From an uncultured Cellvibrionales bacterium (GTDB lineage: Bacteria > Pseudomonadota > Gammaproteobacteria > Pseudomonadales > GM7GCV1), in NCBI GenBank assembly GCA_913063225.1, contig CAJXYP010000011.1:1-64000 (forward strand): DNA of 64,000 nt. The letters run 5' to 3'. Made by a program: the position numbers and the translations under genes. The notes under the pieces are model-generated. The model was given only the letters and a program-made list of their open reading frames with translations. It was not told where the DNA came from and searched no databases. Shown here piece after piece: positions 26,843-35,447 of this stretch. Position 1 is the first letter of the stretch; each line of letters starts with the position of its first letter.

Positions 26843-27622
26843 CTAGTGGATAATTGGGCTGATCATCGGGCACTCATATTTTGGATGCACACTGATATCA
26901 GCTTTTAGTCGAAAAACGTTTTCTAGCAACTCAGTTGTTATGATTTCGGAAGGCGTGCCGACTAGTTTTAGCTTGGCTTTATGCATAACGGCAATCCGGT
27001 CTGCATACAGCGAGGCAAGGTTGAGGTCGTGTATAACTATAAGCACGCCAACTTGTTGCTCAGTTAGCTTTTTCAGGTAATTTAAGGTGCCGTGTTGGTG
27101 TGAAAGATCCATATTGGAAATGGGTTCGTCCAGCAATATATATCTCTTTGAATCGCTACCAATTGGCAGTATTTGCGCAATGGCTCTAGCCATCTGTCCG
27201 CGCTGCTGCTCACCACCTGAGAGAGTATTGAATATGCGATCGGTGAACTCTCGCACTTCCGCCATGCGCATCGCCTCATCAATAACCTGGTTATCAACGT
27301 CTTGGTTAGATCTGTGAGGGTGCCGTCCCATAGCGATGATGTTTCTGAGACTAAAAGGGAAACTCACTTCAGTATGCTGGTTAACTACAGACCGAGTGCG
27401 CGCAAGCTCGTCTCTTTTGTAGTGGCGCATATTCTTATTGTTGATAGAGATAGTGCCTTGCTGGTGCTCATGCTCCCCGGTCAAAACCTTAAGCAGACTT
27501 GATTTGCCGGCACCGTTTGGCCCAACGACGGCTAGAAGTTCACCTGGTCGAATTTCTAGATCGACCTGATCTACAAGTTTTTTGCAGCCCAGGTTGAAGC
27601 TGAGTTTCTCAGCCTTGATCAT
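26843..27622 (-). CDS. hmuV: Hemin ABC transporter ATP-binding protein
   Basis: ATPase that drives heme import through HmuU. The 259 residues carry Walker A (GPNGAGKSSLL), the signature LSGGEQQRGQMARAI and Walker B (YILLDEP). The start at 27622 overlaps the hmuU stop by 4 bases and is better than an upstream ATG 13 codons earlier, which would lie inside hmuU. A Fe3+-siderophore role is possible, but the neighbours (HemP, HugZ) argue for heme. Confidence 0.92.
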   Translation of the reverse strand: MIKAEKLSFNLGCKKLVDQVDLEIRPGELLAVVGPNGAGKSSLLKVLTGEHEHQQGTISINNKNMRHYKRDELARTRSVVNQHTEVSFPFSLRNIIAMGRHPHRSNQDVDNQVIDEAMRMAEVREFTDRIFNTLSGGEQQRGQMARAIAQILPIGSDSKRYILLDEPISNMDLSHQHGTLNYLKKLTEQQVGVLIVIHDLNLASLYADRIAVMHKAKLKLVGTPSEIITTELLENVFRLKADISVHPKYECPMISPIIH

Positions 27623-28713
27623 GATTGCACCATCAGGTCGCGTTTTTTGACAAGCAACCACAAAAAGAACGGACCGCCGATACAGCTAGTAATAATGCCA
27701 ATAGGTAACTCGGCGGGCGTCACAAGCGTTCGTGCTAGAGCATCGGCAATTAACAACAGGGTGGCGCCAATAATCATTGAGGATGGCAGCAAGCTACGAT
27801 TGTCTGGCCCCATTATGAACCTTGTAAGGTGCGGCACCACCAGGCCGACAAAGGCAATGATCCCGGTCAAGGCGACTGAGGCTCCTACCGCTAAAGACGA
27901 AAAAAGTATTACAGAGAGTTTTACCGCTTCTGTATTAAGGCCGAGATTTCCTGCGGTAGCTTCTCCAAGTGCCATGATATTTAGCTGCTTTGCCAGCGTA
28001 GGCAGAGCGATTAGCGGAACCAAGAAGAAGGGCAGGGTGGGAAGCACTCCCGATAGCGTATTTCTGCTCAATGAACCCATCATCCAAAAGGTGATATCTC
28101 TGAGTTGTTGGTCGTTGCTAAGGAACAGAAGCAAGCCAATCATGGCGCTGGTAATCGCGTTTATCGCTATTCCGGCCAGCAACATAGTTGCCACATAGGT
28201 TTTGCCGTTGATGCAGCCTATACGGTAGATAATTAGAGAGGTAATCAGCCCGCCCGCAAAGGCAGACAGTGGCAGCAGAAAGGGCCGAACTTCTGTAGGT
28301 AGTCCGCCAAATAAAAGGTTGCCCAATACTATAGTGGCAGCCGCAGCTACGGCTGCACCGCTGGAAACCCCTATAAGGCCTGGGTCAGCCAAGGGGTTTC
28401 TGAATAGAGCCTGTAGAGAAGCCCCAGCGACTGACAGGCTAGCTCCGACCAGCACCGCAAGCAGAATCCTAGGAAAGCGAATCGAATACAAAATCACTTC
28501 ATACTGTGGCGGATACTCTAGACCCAAATCGAAACCAAGTGATTGCGCGATGATGGCAAATATCTCGACCGCGGATATAGTAACCGCTCCATGCCCCAAA
28601 GAGTAAATAAGCACGCCGAAAAATAGGCTCAATAGAAGCGCAAAACGATAGCGACCTATATAGGAATAGATTGGCTCCAGGCTAAGTATTCCGCTCTTTG
28701 CCAACGTGCTCAT
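27619..28713 (-). CDS. hmuU: Hemin ABC transporter permease
   Basis: FecCD/BtuC-family permease with about 9-10 membrane helices. The 364-residue protein shows PRILLAVLVGASLSVAGASL followed by FRNPLADPGLIGVSSGAA, the loop typical of the family, and GLVVPHLTRFIMGPDN. The start is 5 bases after hmuT, the stop overlaps hmuV by 4 bases. With HmuT it receives heme from the receptor and passes it into the cytoplasm. Confidence 0.93.
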   Translation of the reverse strand: MSTLAKSGILSLEPIYSYIGRYRFALLLSLFFGVLIYSLGHGAVTISAVEIFAIIAQSLGFDLGLEYPPQYEVILYSIRFPRILLAVLVGASLSVAGASLQALFRNPLADPGLIGVSSGAAVAAAATIVLGNLLFGGLPTEVRPFLLPLSAFAGGLITSLIIYRIGCINGKTYVATMLLAGIAINAITSAMIGLLLFLSNDQQLRDITFWMMGSLSRNTLSGVLPTLPFFLVPLIALPTLAKQLNIMALGEATAGNLGLNTEAVKLSVILFSSLAVGASVALTGIIAFVGLVVPHLTRFIMGPDNRSLLPSSMIIGATLLLIADALARTLVTPAELPIGIITSCIGGPFFLWLLVKKRDLMVQS

Positions 28714-28718
28714 GTCAA

Positions 28719-29588
28719 TCAGTTACCTCCCTTTATATGCTCTGCGACCAATCGAATGGCTTCTGGAAGACGCGGCCCAAAACCTAGGGCAAGAGTGCTG
28801 TCGACAACATAGATACGGTTATTCTGCGCTGCGGGCGTCAAGCTGATCTCCGGAATTGCCATAATTTTCTCAAGTCCGCCTGCCAGTGCTATTGAATGGC
28901 TTGGCAGAATTATTACTTCTGGCGATGCGTTGATAATTGCTTCTGGGGTAACGGGTTTGTAGCCATGAAAACTGTCGAATACATTTGCTCCGCCGGCATA
29001 GAGAATAAGGTCGTTTGCAGAGGTACTAGCGCCGGAGGCATTGATAGCGCCGGAGCTGAGACCCAAAATAAACATGGTTTTGGGCTGTGTTTGCAAGCCG
29101 GATAGCAATAATGTTGTCTGCTCAAAATCCTCCGCCATTTGCGAAATCAACTGTTCCGCTTTGCTTTGTCTATCAAATTTTTCGGCAATAAGGTTTATTT
29201 TACTGTAGACGCCTTCAATACTGTTTGCTTTCGGGATAATCAGAACCTCGACCCCTGATTCCTCGAGTTGCCGCAAGACAACACCGGGTTCCGCACCTTC
29301 CTCAGAGACCACAATATCAGGCTGCAAAGAGAGAATAGGTTCGGCAGAAAGTGCGCGCATATACCCGACATTGGGGTGATTCTTTAACGCATCGCTAGGG
29401 TAAAGGCTCGTGGTATCCACCGCTACTATGCGATCTTCGAGCCCCAGCGCATAGATGATTTCGGTAGTTGAACTGCCGATGGAAATTATTCTGGAGAACG
29501 AGTTTCCATCGGCAAGTGCAAAAATGCTGTTGAGACCAAGTACGCTGATTACTAGTGGGCCAAGAAGCCTGATAACAAGGGTTTTCAT
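28719..29588 (-). CDS. hmuT: Periplasmic hemin-binding protein
   Basis: A 289-residue cluster A-type (BtuF/FepB-like) binding protein with an N-terminal signal peptide (cleavage near ALA). RIISIGSSTTEIIYALGLED, then VAVDTTSLYP and VGYMRALSAEPILSLQPDIV are the usual strands of this fold. It delivers heme to HmuU-HmuV and lies 15 bases downstream of the TonB receptor. Confidence 0.92.
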   Translation of the reverse strand: MKTLVIRLLGPLVISVLGLNSIFALADGNSFSRIISIGSSTTEIIYALGLEDRIVAVDTTSLYPSDALKNHPNVGYMRALSAEPILSLQPDIVVSEEGAEPGVVLRQLEESGVEVLIIPKANSIEGVYSKINLIAEKFDRQSKAEQLISQMAEDFEQTTLLLSGLQTQPKTMFILGLSSGAINASGASTSANDLILYAGGANVFDSFHGYKPVTPEAIINASPEVIILPSHSIALAGGLEKIMAIPEISLTPAAQNNRIYVVDSTLALGFGPRLPEAIRLVAEHIKGGN

Positions 29589-29603
29589 TTTATTCAGGCT
29601 CTA

Positions 29604-31811
29604 TTAGAAGCTTAGGCTCAAGCTAGCTCTGATGTTGGTGCCGCTTGCCATAGATCTGGCGATGTCATCAAAAGCGTCGACTGCAAGCCCTTGAACGTTG
29701 GCCCACTGTGCATATTTTTCATTTGTAAGGTTGAAGAGTCCGAACCGCACGCTGGCTCGCTCTGAGAAGTTATAGTGGCCAACCATATCTATCACTGAAT
29801 ACGATTCAGCCGTAACTACATCCACAGATGACACCTGATCTTTTTTGTCGACCAAAGTAATCAATGTTTCTAAGCTCCATTGGTTATTAATCGGGCTATA
29901 GCTCAAGCCCAAAACGGCGGTCAATGGTTCGATTGAATCCAGGGCTGTGTCGGTGATCTTATTTTCGCCCTCAGCATAGGCAACTGAGCCGCGTAAGCTC
30001 CACCTGTCATTGATTTGATATTCGCTATCAAACTCGGCTCCTCGGATATGGACTTCGGCGATATTTTGATCCTGAAACAAGCTAATGCCGCCGCTACTAC
30101 CAACAAAAGAGGTTTCAATAAAGTTCTTGTAGTCGTTACTAAATAAGGCGAGATTGAAATTGCTGCGGTCAAATCTTGATTTGATCCCAAGTTCAAAACC
30201 TTTGCTGGTTTCTGGAGTTAGACTAGGGTTAGGTACGGTGGCGTATCCAAATCCGAGATTCACGAACGCCTGATTAGATTCGTCAAAGTTGGGCGGTCTA
30301 AATCCCTCTGCATATTGCGCGAATAGGGCGATGTCGTCGGTCAGGTCATAGATCGCGCCAAAATTGATAGAAACTTCATTCTCATCAAAATCACTGACTT
30401 GGTATCCAAAGGAGGATAGATCTTGAAGTCCTTCGGTGGAAACCTTCATTTGGTAGTGGTCGTAGCGAATACCAGGCACTAGGGCAAGCCTGCTGGCACC
30501 AATAATTATTTCGTCCTGCCAATAGACTCCGCTGCGTAATGTTTCTGTATCCGGAAATGTTTTGTTGGGGAAGGATTCCGGCGGAGCAAAAGGGTAGGCT
30601 GCGATATCGCAGGTGGCAGTGCCAGTCAATATGGCGGTCTCGCAGCGGTTACGTGGTCGCTCTGTATTAGTTTGTTCATAATTGAACCCGTACACCATAG
30701 AGTGATCGATATTACCGGTTGAGAAAACCTTGGTGAGGCTGCTGCCCAGCCCAAATGTCTCCTGATTAAACCTAAAATCCGTTGAACGCTCAGCCTGAGT
30801 GCCACCGAAAGTTGTAAAGTCGGTTGGATTGATAAAGGAGTAGCTGGTCCTCAATTGCTCCGTATGTTGCAAAGCATCAGTTGTTTGCAAATAGACTTGC
30901 GTATCAATTGAATCTGCCAGAGCTATATCGGACTGCCAGAGATGATGTCCGCTGATGCGGTATCGGTCAGTCTGATCCGTGCCTACAGACGCGGTAACCG
31001 TTGAAGATAGTTCGTTAAGAAGTTGATACTCCGTTTCTTCTAGGCTGGCATCTATGCCTAGCTCAATTCGATGTTGTGGGTTAGGCGCCCAAACCCCCTT
31101 AAGCAGGATATTATTGATTGCTCCGTCTAATGGGTTGCGCTCAACGTCATTGTTGGTGTCTGACTCGCGGTATTGTCGATTGGTAAACTGTATTACAGTA
31201 CCGAAAACCTCAGACTGTAGAGCTCCTGTAAGGCCGATTTTGTATTGTTCGTCAGCACTGGACGCTGAAGTGCGAAGTCCCAAGTATTGGCTGCTAGTAT
31301 CAGATATATAGTCTTGAGGGTCTTTGGTGTGCAGAATTACTGCGCCTCCCATAGCATCTGCACCATATAGAACTGACGCAGGGCCTCTAATAATCTCAAC
31401 AGCTTTTAAGTCGTCCACTTCAAAGGCATCCTTTCCATAGGATGCAGGGCCGGCCGCATAGATGTCGCTGCTCCTTACTCCGTCTATCAGCATAAGAACG
31501 CGATTACCGCCGATGCCACGAATTGTGTAACCCTGGTTTCCACCTCGTGCGGCGGTGTTCATGCTTAGCCCGGGCTGATAGCGAGCGATGTCTGCAAGGT
31601 CATTGCCTATATATTGGGCAATTTCCTCTTCGCTAATAACCGTTACCGTACCAGCAATATCTTCTGATTTGCGAGGTAGCTTGGTAGCCGTGATTAATAT
31701 TTCGTCGATAGGGCTTTCAGCGCTATCTAGCGTCTGGGCAGATACAGACTGATTAAATGAAAGGGTGATAAGTAGGCACGATAGTAGGCCTGACACTTTG
31801 TTGGTGTTCAT
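29604..31811 (-). CDS. hmuR: TonB-dependent heme receptor
   Basis: A 735-residue outer-membrane gated porin. It has a signal peptide (cleavage near VSA), a plug domain with the TonB-box-like start (ESPIDEILITATK), IRGIGGNRVLMLIDGVRSSD and EIIRGPASVLYGADAMGG, and a long beta-barrel ending in the aromatic ASLSLSF. Within the barrel GFRPPNFDE resembles the FRAP segment of heme receptors. AGGAGA sits 9 bases before the ATG. Gene order (hemP-receptor-TUV-hugZ) supports heme as ligand; haemoglobin is possible. Confidence 0.92.
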   Translation of the reverse strand: MNTNKVSGLLSCLLITLSFNQSVSAQTLDSAESPIDEILITATKLPRKSEDIAGTVTVISEEEIAQYIGNDLADIARYQPGLSMNTAARGGNQGYTIRGIGGNRVLMLIDGVRSSDIYAAGPASYGKDAFEVDDLKAVEIIRGPASVLYGADAMGGAVILHTKDPQDYISDTSSQYLGLRTSASSADEQYKIGLTGALQSEVFGTVIQFTNRQYRESDTNNDVERNPLDGAINNILLKGVWAPNPQHRIELGIDASLEETEYQLLNELSSTVTASVGTDQTDRYRISGHHLWQSDIALADSIDTQVYLQTTDALQHTEQLRTSYSFINPTDFTTFGGTQAERSTDFRFNQETFGLGSSLTKVFSTGNIDHSMVYGFNYEQTNTERPRNRCETAILTGTATCDIAAYPFAPPESFPNKTFPDTETLRSGVYWQDEIIIGASRLALVPGIRYDHYQMKVSTEGLQDLSSFGYQVSDFDENEVSINFGAIYDLTDDIALFAQYAEGFRPPNFDESNQAFVNLGFGYATVPNPSLTPETSKGFELGIKSRFDRSNFNLALFSNDYKNFIETSFVGSSGGISLFQDQNIAEVHIRGAEFDSEYQINDRWSLRGSVAYAEGENKITDTALDSIEPLTAVLGLSYSPINNQWSLETLITLVDKKDQVSSVDVVTAESYSVIDMVGHYNFSERASVRFGLFNLTNEKYAQWANVQGLAVDAFDDIARSMASGTNIRASLSLSF

Positions 31812-31883
31812 AGACAGATGTCTCCTAAAATTGGGAGTTCGCTTGCTGCCTAAAAGATGGGTGGCTGGCTGAGCCCTAAAAAG

Positions 31884-32051
31884 TTATTTGGTTAAAATTA
31901 GTTTTTTGTTTGACGTTATTCTTAAGCTATATCGTTCACCGTTGTGAAGTATGGTTATTTCGTTCCTACCTTGAAACAAATCCTCACTGCGAAACCCTTT
32001 TTGCTGGGATGGCGCCGCGTCAGTCAAGCTTGATTTTATGTAAGTATCCAA
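31884..32051 (-). CDS. hemP: HemP family hemin uptake protein (short)
   Basis: A short gene easily missed by length cut-offs. The minus-strand translation gives SEDLFQGRNEITILHNGERY then SLRITSNKKLILTK and a stop, the hallmark C-terminus of HemP (Ile-x-His-x-Gly ... Tyr-x-Leu-Arg ... Lys-Leu-Ile-Leu-Thr-Lys). Length is 55 residues if TTG at 32051 is used; the frame has no ATG and is closed by TAG further upstream. HemP/HmuP genes sit at the head of heme operons and affect receptor expression. The Fur-like palindrome lies 100 bases upstream. The start codon is uncertain. Confidence 0.85.
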   Translation of the reverse strand: MDTYIKSSLTDAAPSQQKGFRSEDLFQGRNEITILHNGERYSLRITSNKKLILTK

Positions 32052-32150
32052 TGTTGTTTTTCTAAAGCTATAAGTGGACTAAGTTTACGAACCAATAAGC
32101 GTTATTTTGAGCCATTTGGTTGCGACATTGGCGGAGAGTATAGGCATGGT

Positions 32151-32191
32151 CTTTTCTGAATGCAAATGATTCTTATTTGCATTCAGAAAAG
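32151..32191. promoter_or_regulatory. 41-bp inverted repeat with Fur-box-like core
   Basis: Perfect 17-base arms (CTTTTCTGAATGCAAAT and ATTTGCATTCAGAAAAG) around GATTCTT. The core read on the minus strand, GCAAATAAGAATCATTTGC, matches the usual A/T-rich Fur site pattern. It lies 100 bases before hemP and 40 bases past the transglutaminase stop, so it could also form a hairpin in RNA. Confidence 0.7.
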
Positions 32192-32229
32192 AAGAAGGCT
32201 GTGAATTGAATGACTGGTAGATTTAGTGG

Positions 32230-33033
32230 TTAGACGTTCTGGGCCCAAACGTCGAAGCTAGTGATGGTGCTAAAACCAAAGGCATGCATTATTGGTACAT
32301 CTGCAGCGTCACGCCCTGTGGCGACCAAAACGCGGCCTTTTCTCGGTACGTTGAATCGCGCGTCAAAGGTGTACCAAATATCGTTTAGATAGACTTCAAA
32401 CCATGCCGCAAAATCCGGCTCTCTCGCGACATCGGGCCCATCCTGCTCCAGCATGTAGCCGGTGCAATACCGCGCAGGGATATTCATACACCTGCATAGT
32501 GAAATAGCCAGGTGAGCAAAGTCACGACAAACGCCAGCACTTTCCGCCAGGGCATTAGAAGCCGTTTTGGTTGGGCGGGCAGTTTCGAAATCGTAGGCAA
32601 GATGTCCATGTACAAAATCACAGATCGCCTGAACTCGTGCCCAGCCGGGGGCAGTGTTTTGGAAAGTGTTCCAGGCGAAATCAGAAACCAGTTCAGTATC
32701 GCAATAGCGGCTAGGCAAGACATATAGCAAAGTATTAGAAGGGAGCTCCTCAACCAGGTGTTGCCGGGCTGATGGAACGATTAAATCGAGTTCTCCAGAA
32801 TCAGTGATCAGTGCATCTGTAGAAAGGCAAAATTCACCATAGGGAGCAACTACCCGGCTGCACAGATTACCAAAGCTATCTTCGTAGGTGGTGATGCATA
32901 CTTTTGGATCAGTGGTTATTGTATCGGCGGAGCGCAGGTCGGCTACACGCGTGGAATGTACGTTCAGCATCAGAATTAAAGGCGTGGATTGAGGGAAGTT
33001 GAAAATCAACTCGTAGCCTATTTTGATCTCCAT
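32230..33033 (-). CDS. Transglutaminase-like protein
   Basis: A 267-residue protein of the bacterial transglutaminase-like family, with an N-terminal beta domain and a core carrying AESAGVCRDFAHLAISLCR (catalytic Cys near residue 173), then DFAAWFEVYLNDIWYTFDAR. Relatives I remember often have DARHN after the last motif; here it reads DARFN, and no His is seen before AWFEV, so the canonical triad may be incomplete. The protein is cytoplasmic, with no signal peptide. It ends 40 bases from the Fur-like palindrome and starts 5 bases after suhB, so it is likely co-transcribed with suhB. Confidence 0.8.
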   Translation of the reverse strand: MEIKIGYELIFNFPQSTPLILMLNVHSTRVADLRSADTITTDPKVCITTYEDSFGNLCSRVVAPYGEFCLSTDALITDSGELDLIVPSARQHLVEELPSNTLLYVLPSRYCDTELVSDFAWNTFQNTAPGWARVQAICDFVHGHLAYDFETARPTKTASNALAESAGVCRDFAHLAISLCRCMNIPARYCTGYMLEQDGPDVAREPDFAAWFEVYLNDIWYTFDARFNVPRKGRVLVATGRDAADVPIMHAFGFSTITSFDVWAQNV

Positions 33034-33037
33034 CCGG

Positions 33038-33847
33038 TCAGGAGTCCAAATGTCCTAGATTTCTGCGCACGGCCGGCAGCATCTCTTTAAATACTTTAGG
33101 GTTTCCACAAAGGATGTTGCCACTGGATAGATAATTATCCCCACCAGCAAGATCCGTTATCAAGCCTCCGGCTTCGCGAACAATTAATACGCCAGCTGCG
33201 ATATCCCAGATATTCAGGTTCATTTCATAGAAGCCATCGAACCGACCGGCTGCGACATAGGCCAAATCCAAAGAAGCGGCTCCCATTCGCCTTATGCCGG
33301 CAGTATTGCCGCCTAGAAGTTCTTCTGTGCACTTTAAGTAGGCACTGATGTTATTTTTGTTAACGCCGCTAAAAGGTATGCCGGTCGCCAATAGAGCCCC
33401 TTGAAGAGATTTAGTATCACTAACCCTAATCTTCTTACCGTTAAGTCGAGCGCCATCTCCGCGAGAGGCACTAAACTCGTCGTCTCTTACCGGATCAAGA
33501 ATTAAACCGTGTTCAATACGACCATTAATTCTACAGCCGATAGAAATAGCAAATTGCGGAATACCGCGAACAAAGTTAGTAGTGCCATCTATCGGATCGA
33601 TAATCCATTCAACATTAGAATCCGGATTTCCGCTCACTCCCGATTCTTCTCCGATGAACTTGTGGTCTGGGAAACGCTCTTTGATTTCTGCAATCAAAAT
33701 GGATTCCACCGCTCTGTCGACGGCGGTTACAAAATCGGTAGGAGCCTTCTTTTCAACCTTGATTAGGTCAATATCCCGAAACGCGCGTGTGATTATGTCG
33801 CTGGCTTTTCGTGCTGCTGCAGAGGCGACTCTAAGCATTGGTTTCAT
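33038..33847 (-). CDS. suhB: Inositol monophosphatase family protein (SuhB)
   Basis: Mg2+-dependent phosphatase; in enterobacteria SuhB is also part of the rRNA antitermination complex. The 269 residues carry GEESG (metal-binding Glu), WIIDPIDGTTNFVRGIP (the DPIDGTTNF signature) and WDIAAGVLIVREAGG near the end. The start at 33847 (MKPMLRV) is the conserved SuhB N-terminus; an upstream in-frame ATG would add 11 unlikely residues. In pseudomonads suhB lies between secF and trmJ; here the heme operon and galE are inserted around it. Confidence 0.93.
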   Translation of the reverse strand: MKPMLRVASAAARKASDIITRAFRDIDLIKVEKKAPTDFVTAVDRAVESILIAEIKERFPDHKFIGEESGVSGNPDSNVEWIIDPIDGTTNFVRGIPQFAISIGCRINGRIEHGLILDPVRDDEFSASRGDGARLNGKKIRVSDTKSLQGALLATGIPFSGVNKNNISAYLKCTEELLGGNTAGIRRMGAASLDLAYVAAGRFDGFYEMNLNIWDIAAGVLIVREAGGLITDLAGGDNYLSSGNILCGNPKVFKEMLPAVRRNLGHLDS

Positions 33848-33918
33848 GGATGTTTCCAGAGGCGGTTTTGGGGCGCGCAATAGTACCAGAAGTTTCTGTT
33901 TTTGTTATGCGTAAATAC

Positions 33919-34893
33919 CTAAAAAGACTGGTTTTTATGCCAGTTCCAAGCACTCTCGATAATGCCATTTAAATCTGAATACTTGGGTTGCCAATTTAGA
34001 ACAGATTTTGCTTTCCTACTTTCGGCAACCAACATCGGCGGATCACCTTCGCGCCTGGCGTCAATATCATGAGCAATCGTATGGCCTGTGACCTGTTCGC
34101 AGCTCTCCAGTACTTCCTGCACGGAAAAGCCCGCTCCATTGCCGAGGTTAAATACATTGAAGCCTTCGGTTAGGTCCAAATGCTGTAAAGAGAGTAAATG
34201 GGCCTGGGCTAGGTCTGATACATGAATATAGTCCCTAACGCAGGTTCCATCAGGTGTGGGGTAATCCGTCCCGAATATTTTTAGCCTATTACTGCCCCCT
34301 GAGATTGCGGATTTAAGCACGTTGGGTATTAGATGAGTTTCCGGGTTGTGGGCTTCACCGATATCACTAGCGGCGTCGGCTCCAGCCGCATTAAAGTATC
34401 TAAGGGCGCTAGATCGAATACCAAATACCGCGTATTGCTGAAGCATATTCTCGACAGCGAGTTTGGTTTCACCGTACGGGTTTATGGGCCGGGTGGGGTG
34501 ATCTTCGGCAATTTTCTCTGTTTCAGGCATGCCGTAGACCGCCGCTGTGGAGGAAAAGATGAATCGTTCGACCGAATGGCGACGCATGGCATCCAGCAAT
34601 TGTCTGGATCCCACCACGTTGTTGTCAAAGTAGACTTCGGGTTGCGCAACGCTTTCGCTAACTAGTGATTTGGCGCTGAAGTGCATAACCGCGTCTACCG
34701 GCTTTTGGGCGAAGGCTTTGTCTAAGGCGGCCGCATCGCGGATATCGGCCTGAATAAAGTCCCCCCATTTAACCGCCTGCAAATGCCCGGTACTAAGGTT
34801 GTCTAATACGGTGACTTCAAAGCCCGAGGTGGCCAGAAGTTTTGTCATATGGGAGCCTATATATCCGGCTCCGCCGCAAACTAATATATGCAA
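33919..34893 (-). CDS. galE: UDP-glucose 4-epimerase
   Basis: NAD-dependent short-chain dehydrogenase that interconverts UDP-glucose and UDP-galactose for surface polysaccharides. The 324-residue protein shows the Rossmann signature GGAGYIGSH, the catalytic Tyr-x3-Lys in NPYGETKLAVE, and RYFNAAGADAASDIGE. The length is close to the usual 330-340. It reads in the same direction as suhB but 71 bases away. It is not part of the Pseudomonas block, so it was added or moved here. Confidence 0.95.
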   Translation of the reverse strand: MHILVCGGAGYIGSHMTKLLATSGFEVTVLDNLSTGHLQAVKWGDFIQADIRDAAALDKAFAQKPVDAVMHFSAKSLVSESVAQPEVYFDNNVVGSRQLLDAMRRHSVERFIFSSTAAVYGMPETEKIAEDHPTRPINPYGETKLAVENMLQQYAVFGIRSSALRYFNAAGADAASDIGEAHNPETHLIPNVLKSAISGGSNRLKIFGTDYPTPDGTCVRDYIHVSDLAQAHLLSLQHLDLTEGFNVFNLGNGAGFSVQEVLESCEQVTGHTIAHDIDARREGDPPMLVAESRKAKSVLNWQPKYSDLNGIIESAWNWHKNQSF

Positions 34894-35447
34894 TTTGGGT
34901 GCTCTAATCTGTGAAAGTCATTATTCTAGCAAATTGACTCCTTCGGGTGGATTTTGATGAATGAAACATTTCCCCTGCAACAGGGCGTTCTTGTGGTTGA
35001 TTGTCGCCATCCCTGCGATCCACCCGGCTAGGTGAGTACAAGGCCCTGTTAAGCTTACTGACCGGAGAGTTATTTATTGGGGTTGAGCGCACAAGGGTGC
35101 GCGTCCAAGTGCGCTCCGAGCAGTATGTGAGTAAGCTCGACCGCCAAAAAATAGCTCGGAGCGAGGGCAGTCAAAGACTAAGCGACCCGGGGTGCCTTTT
35201 CTTTCGGTTCTTTTCGCTGACTAGCGCTGCCCCTGCCCCTGGCGCTGGCGCTGGGGCTTCGGGCGGTCTAAATCCCGCCCAGATTTATTCCCGCAAATTT
35301 GTGGGCAAACAAAGAAAGGAACGCCCCCGTGGCAGCGGAAATGGTTAGGGATAATCAATTCGCCCACAAGCGTATCGCTTGTCCACACTCATCAAGCCGT
35401 TATACTTGTGTGCCTCAAGATAAAGGCCCTCGGGGCTCCAAATTCCT
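34894..35447. other. GC-rich structured intergenic region (no supported gene)
   Basis: Holds several inverted repeats. CGCTCCGAGC (35112-35121) pairs with GCTCGGAGCG (35154-35163). GGGCGG (35261-35266) pairs with CCGCCC (35275-35280). The CTTTTCTTTCGGTTC arm near 35200 faces CAAAGAAAGGAAC near 35310. Short GCGCTG and CCCCTG repeats lie between. A 115-codon plus-strand frame and a minus-strand frame cover parts of it but look like translated repeat. Probably an interspersed repeat with RNA secondary structure. Confidence 0.6.

Noticed and set aside
35001-35348. 115-codon plus-strand frame between galE and trmJ
   Set aside because: The sequence is made of inverted and short repeats; the Ala/Gly/Pro stretch mirrors the DNA repeats and no start site is convincing.
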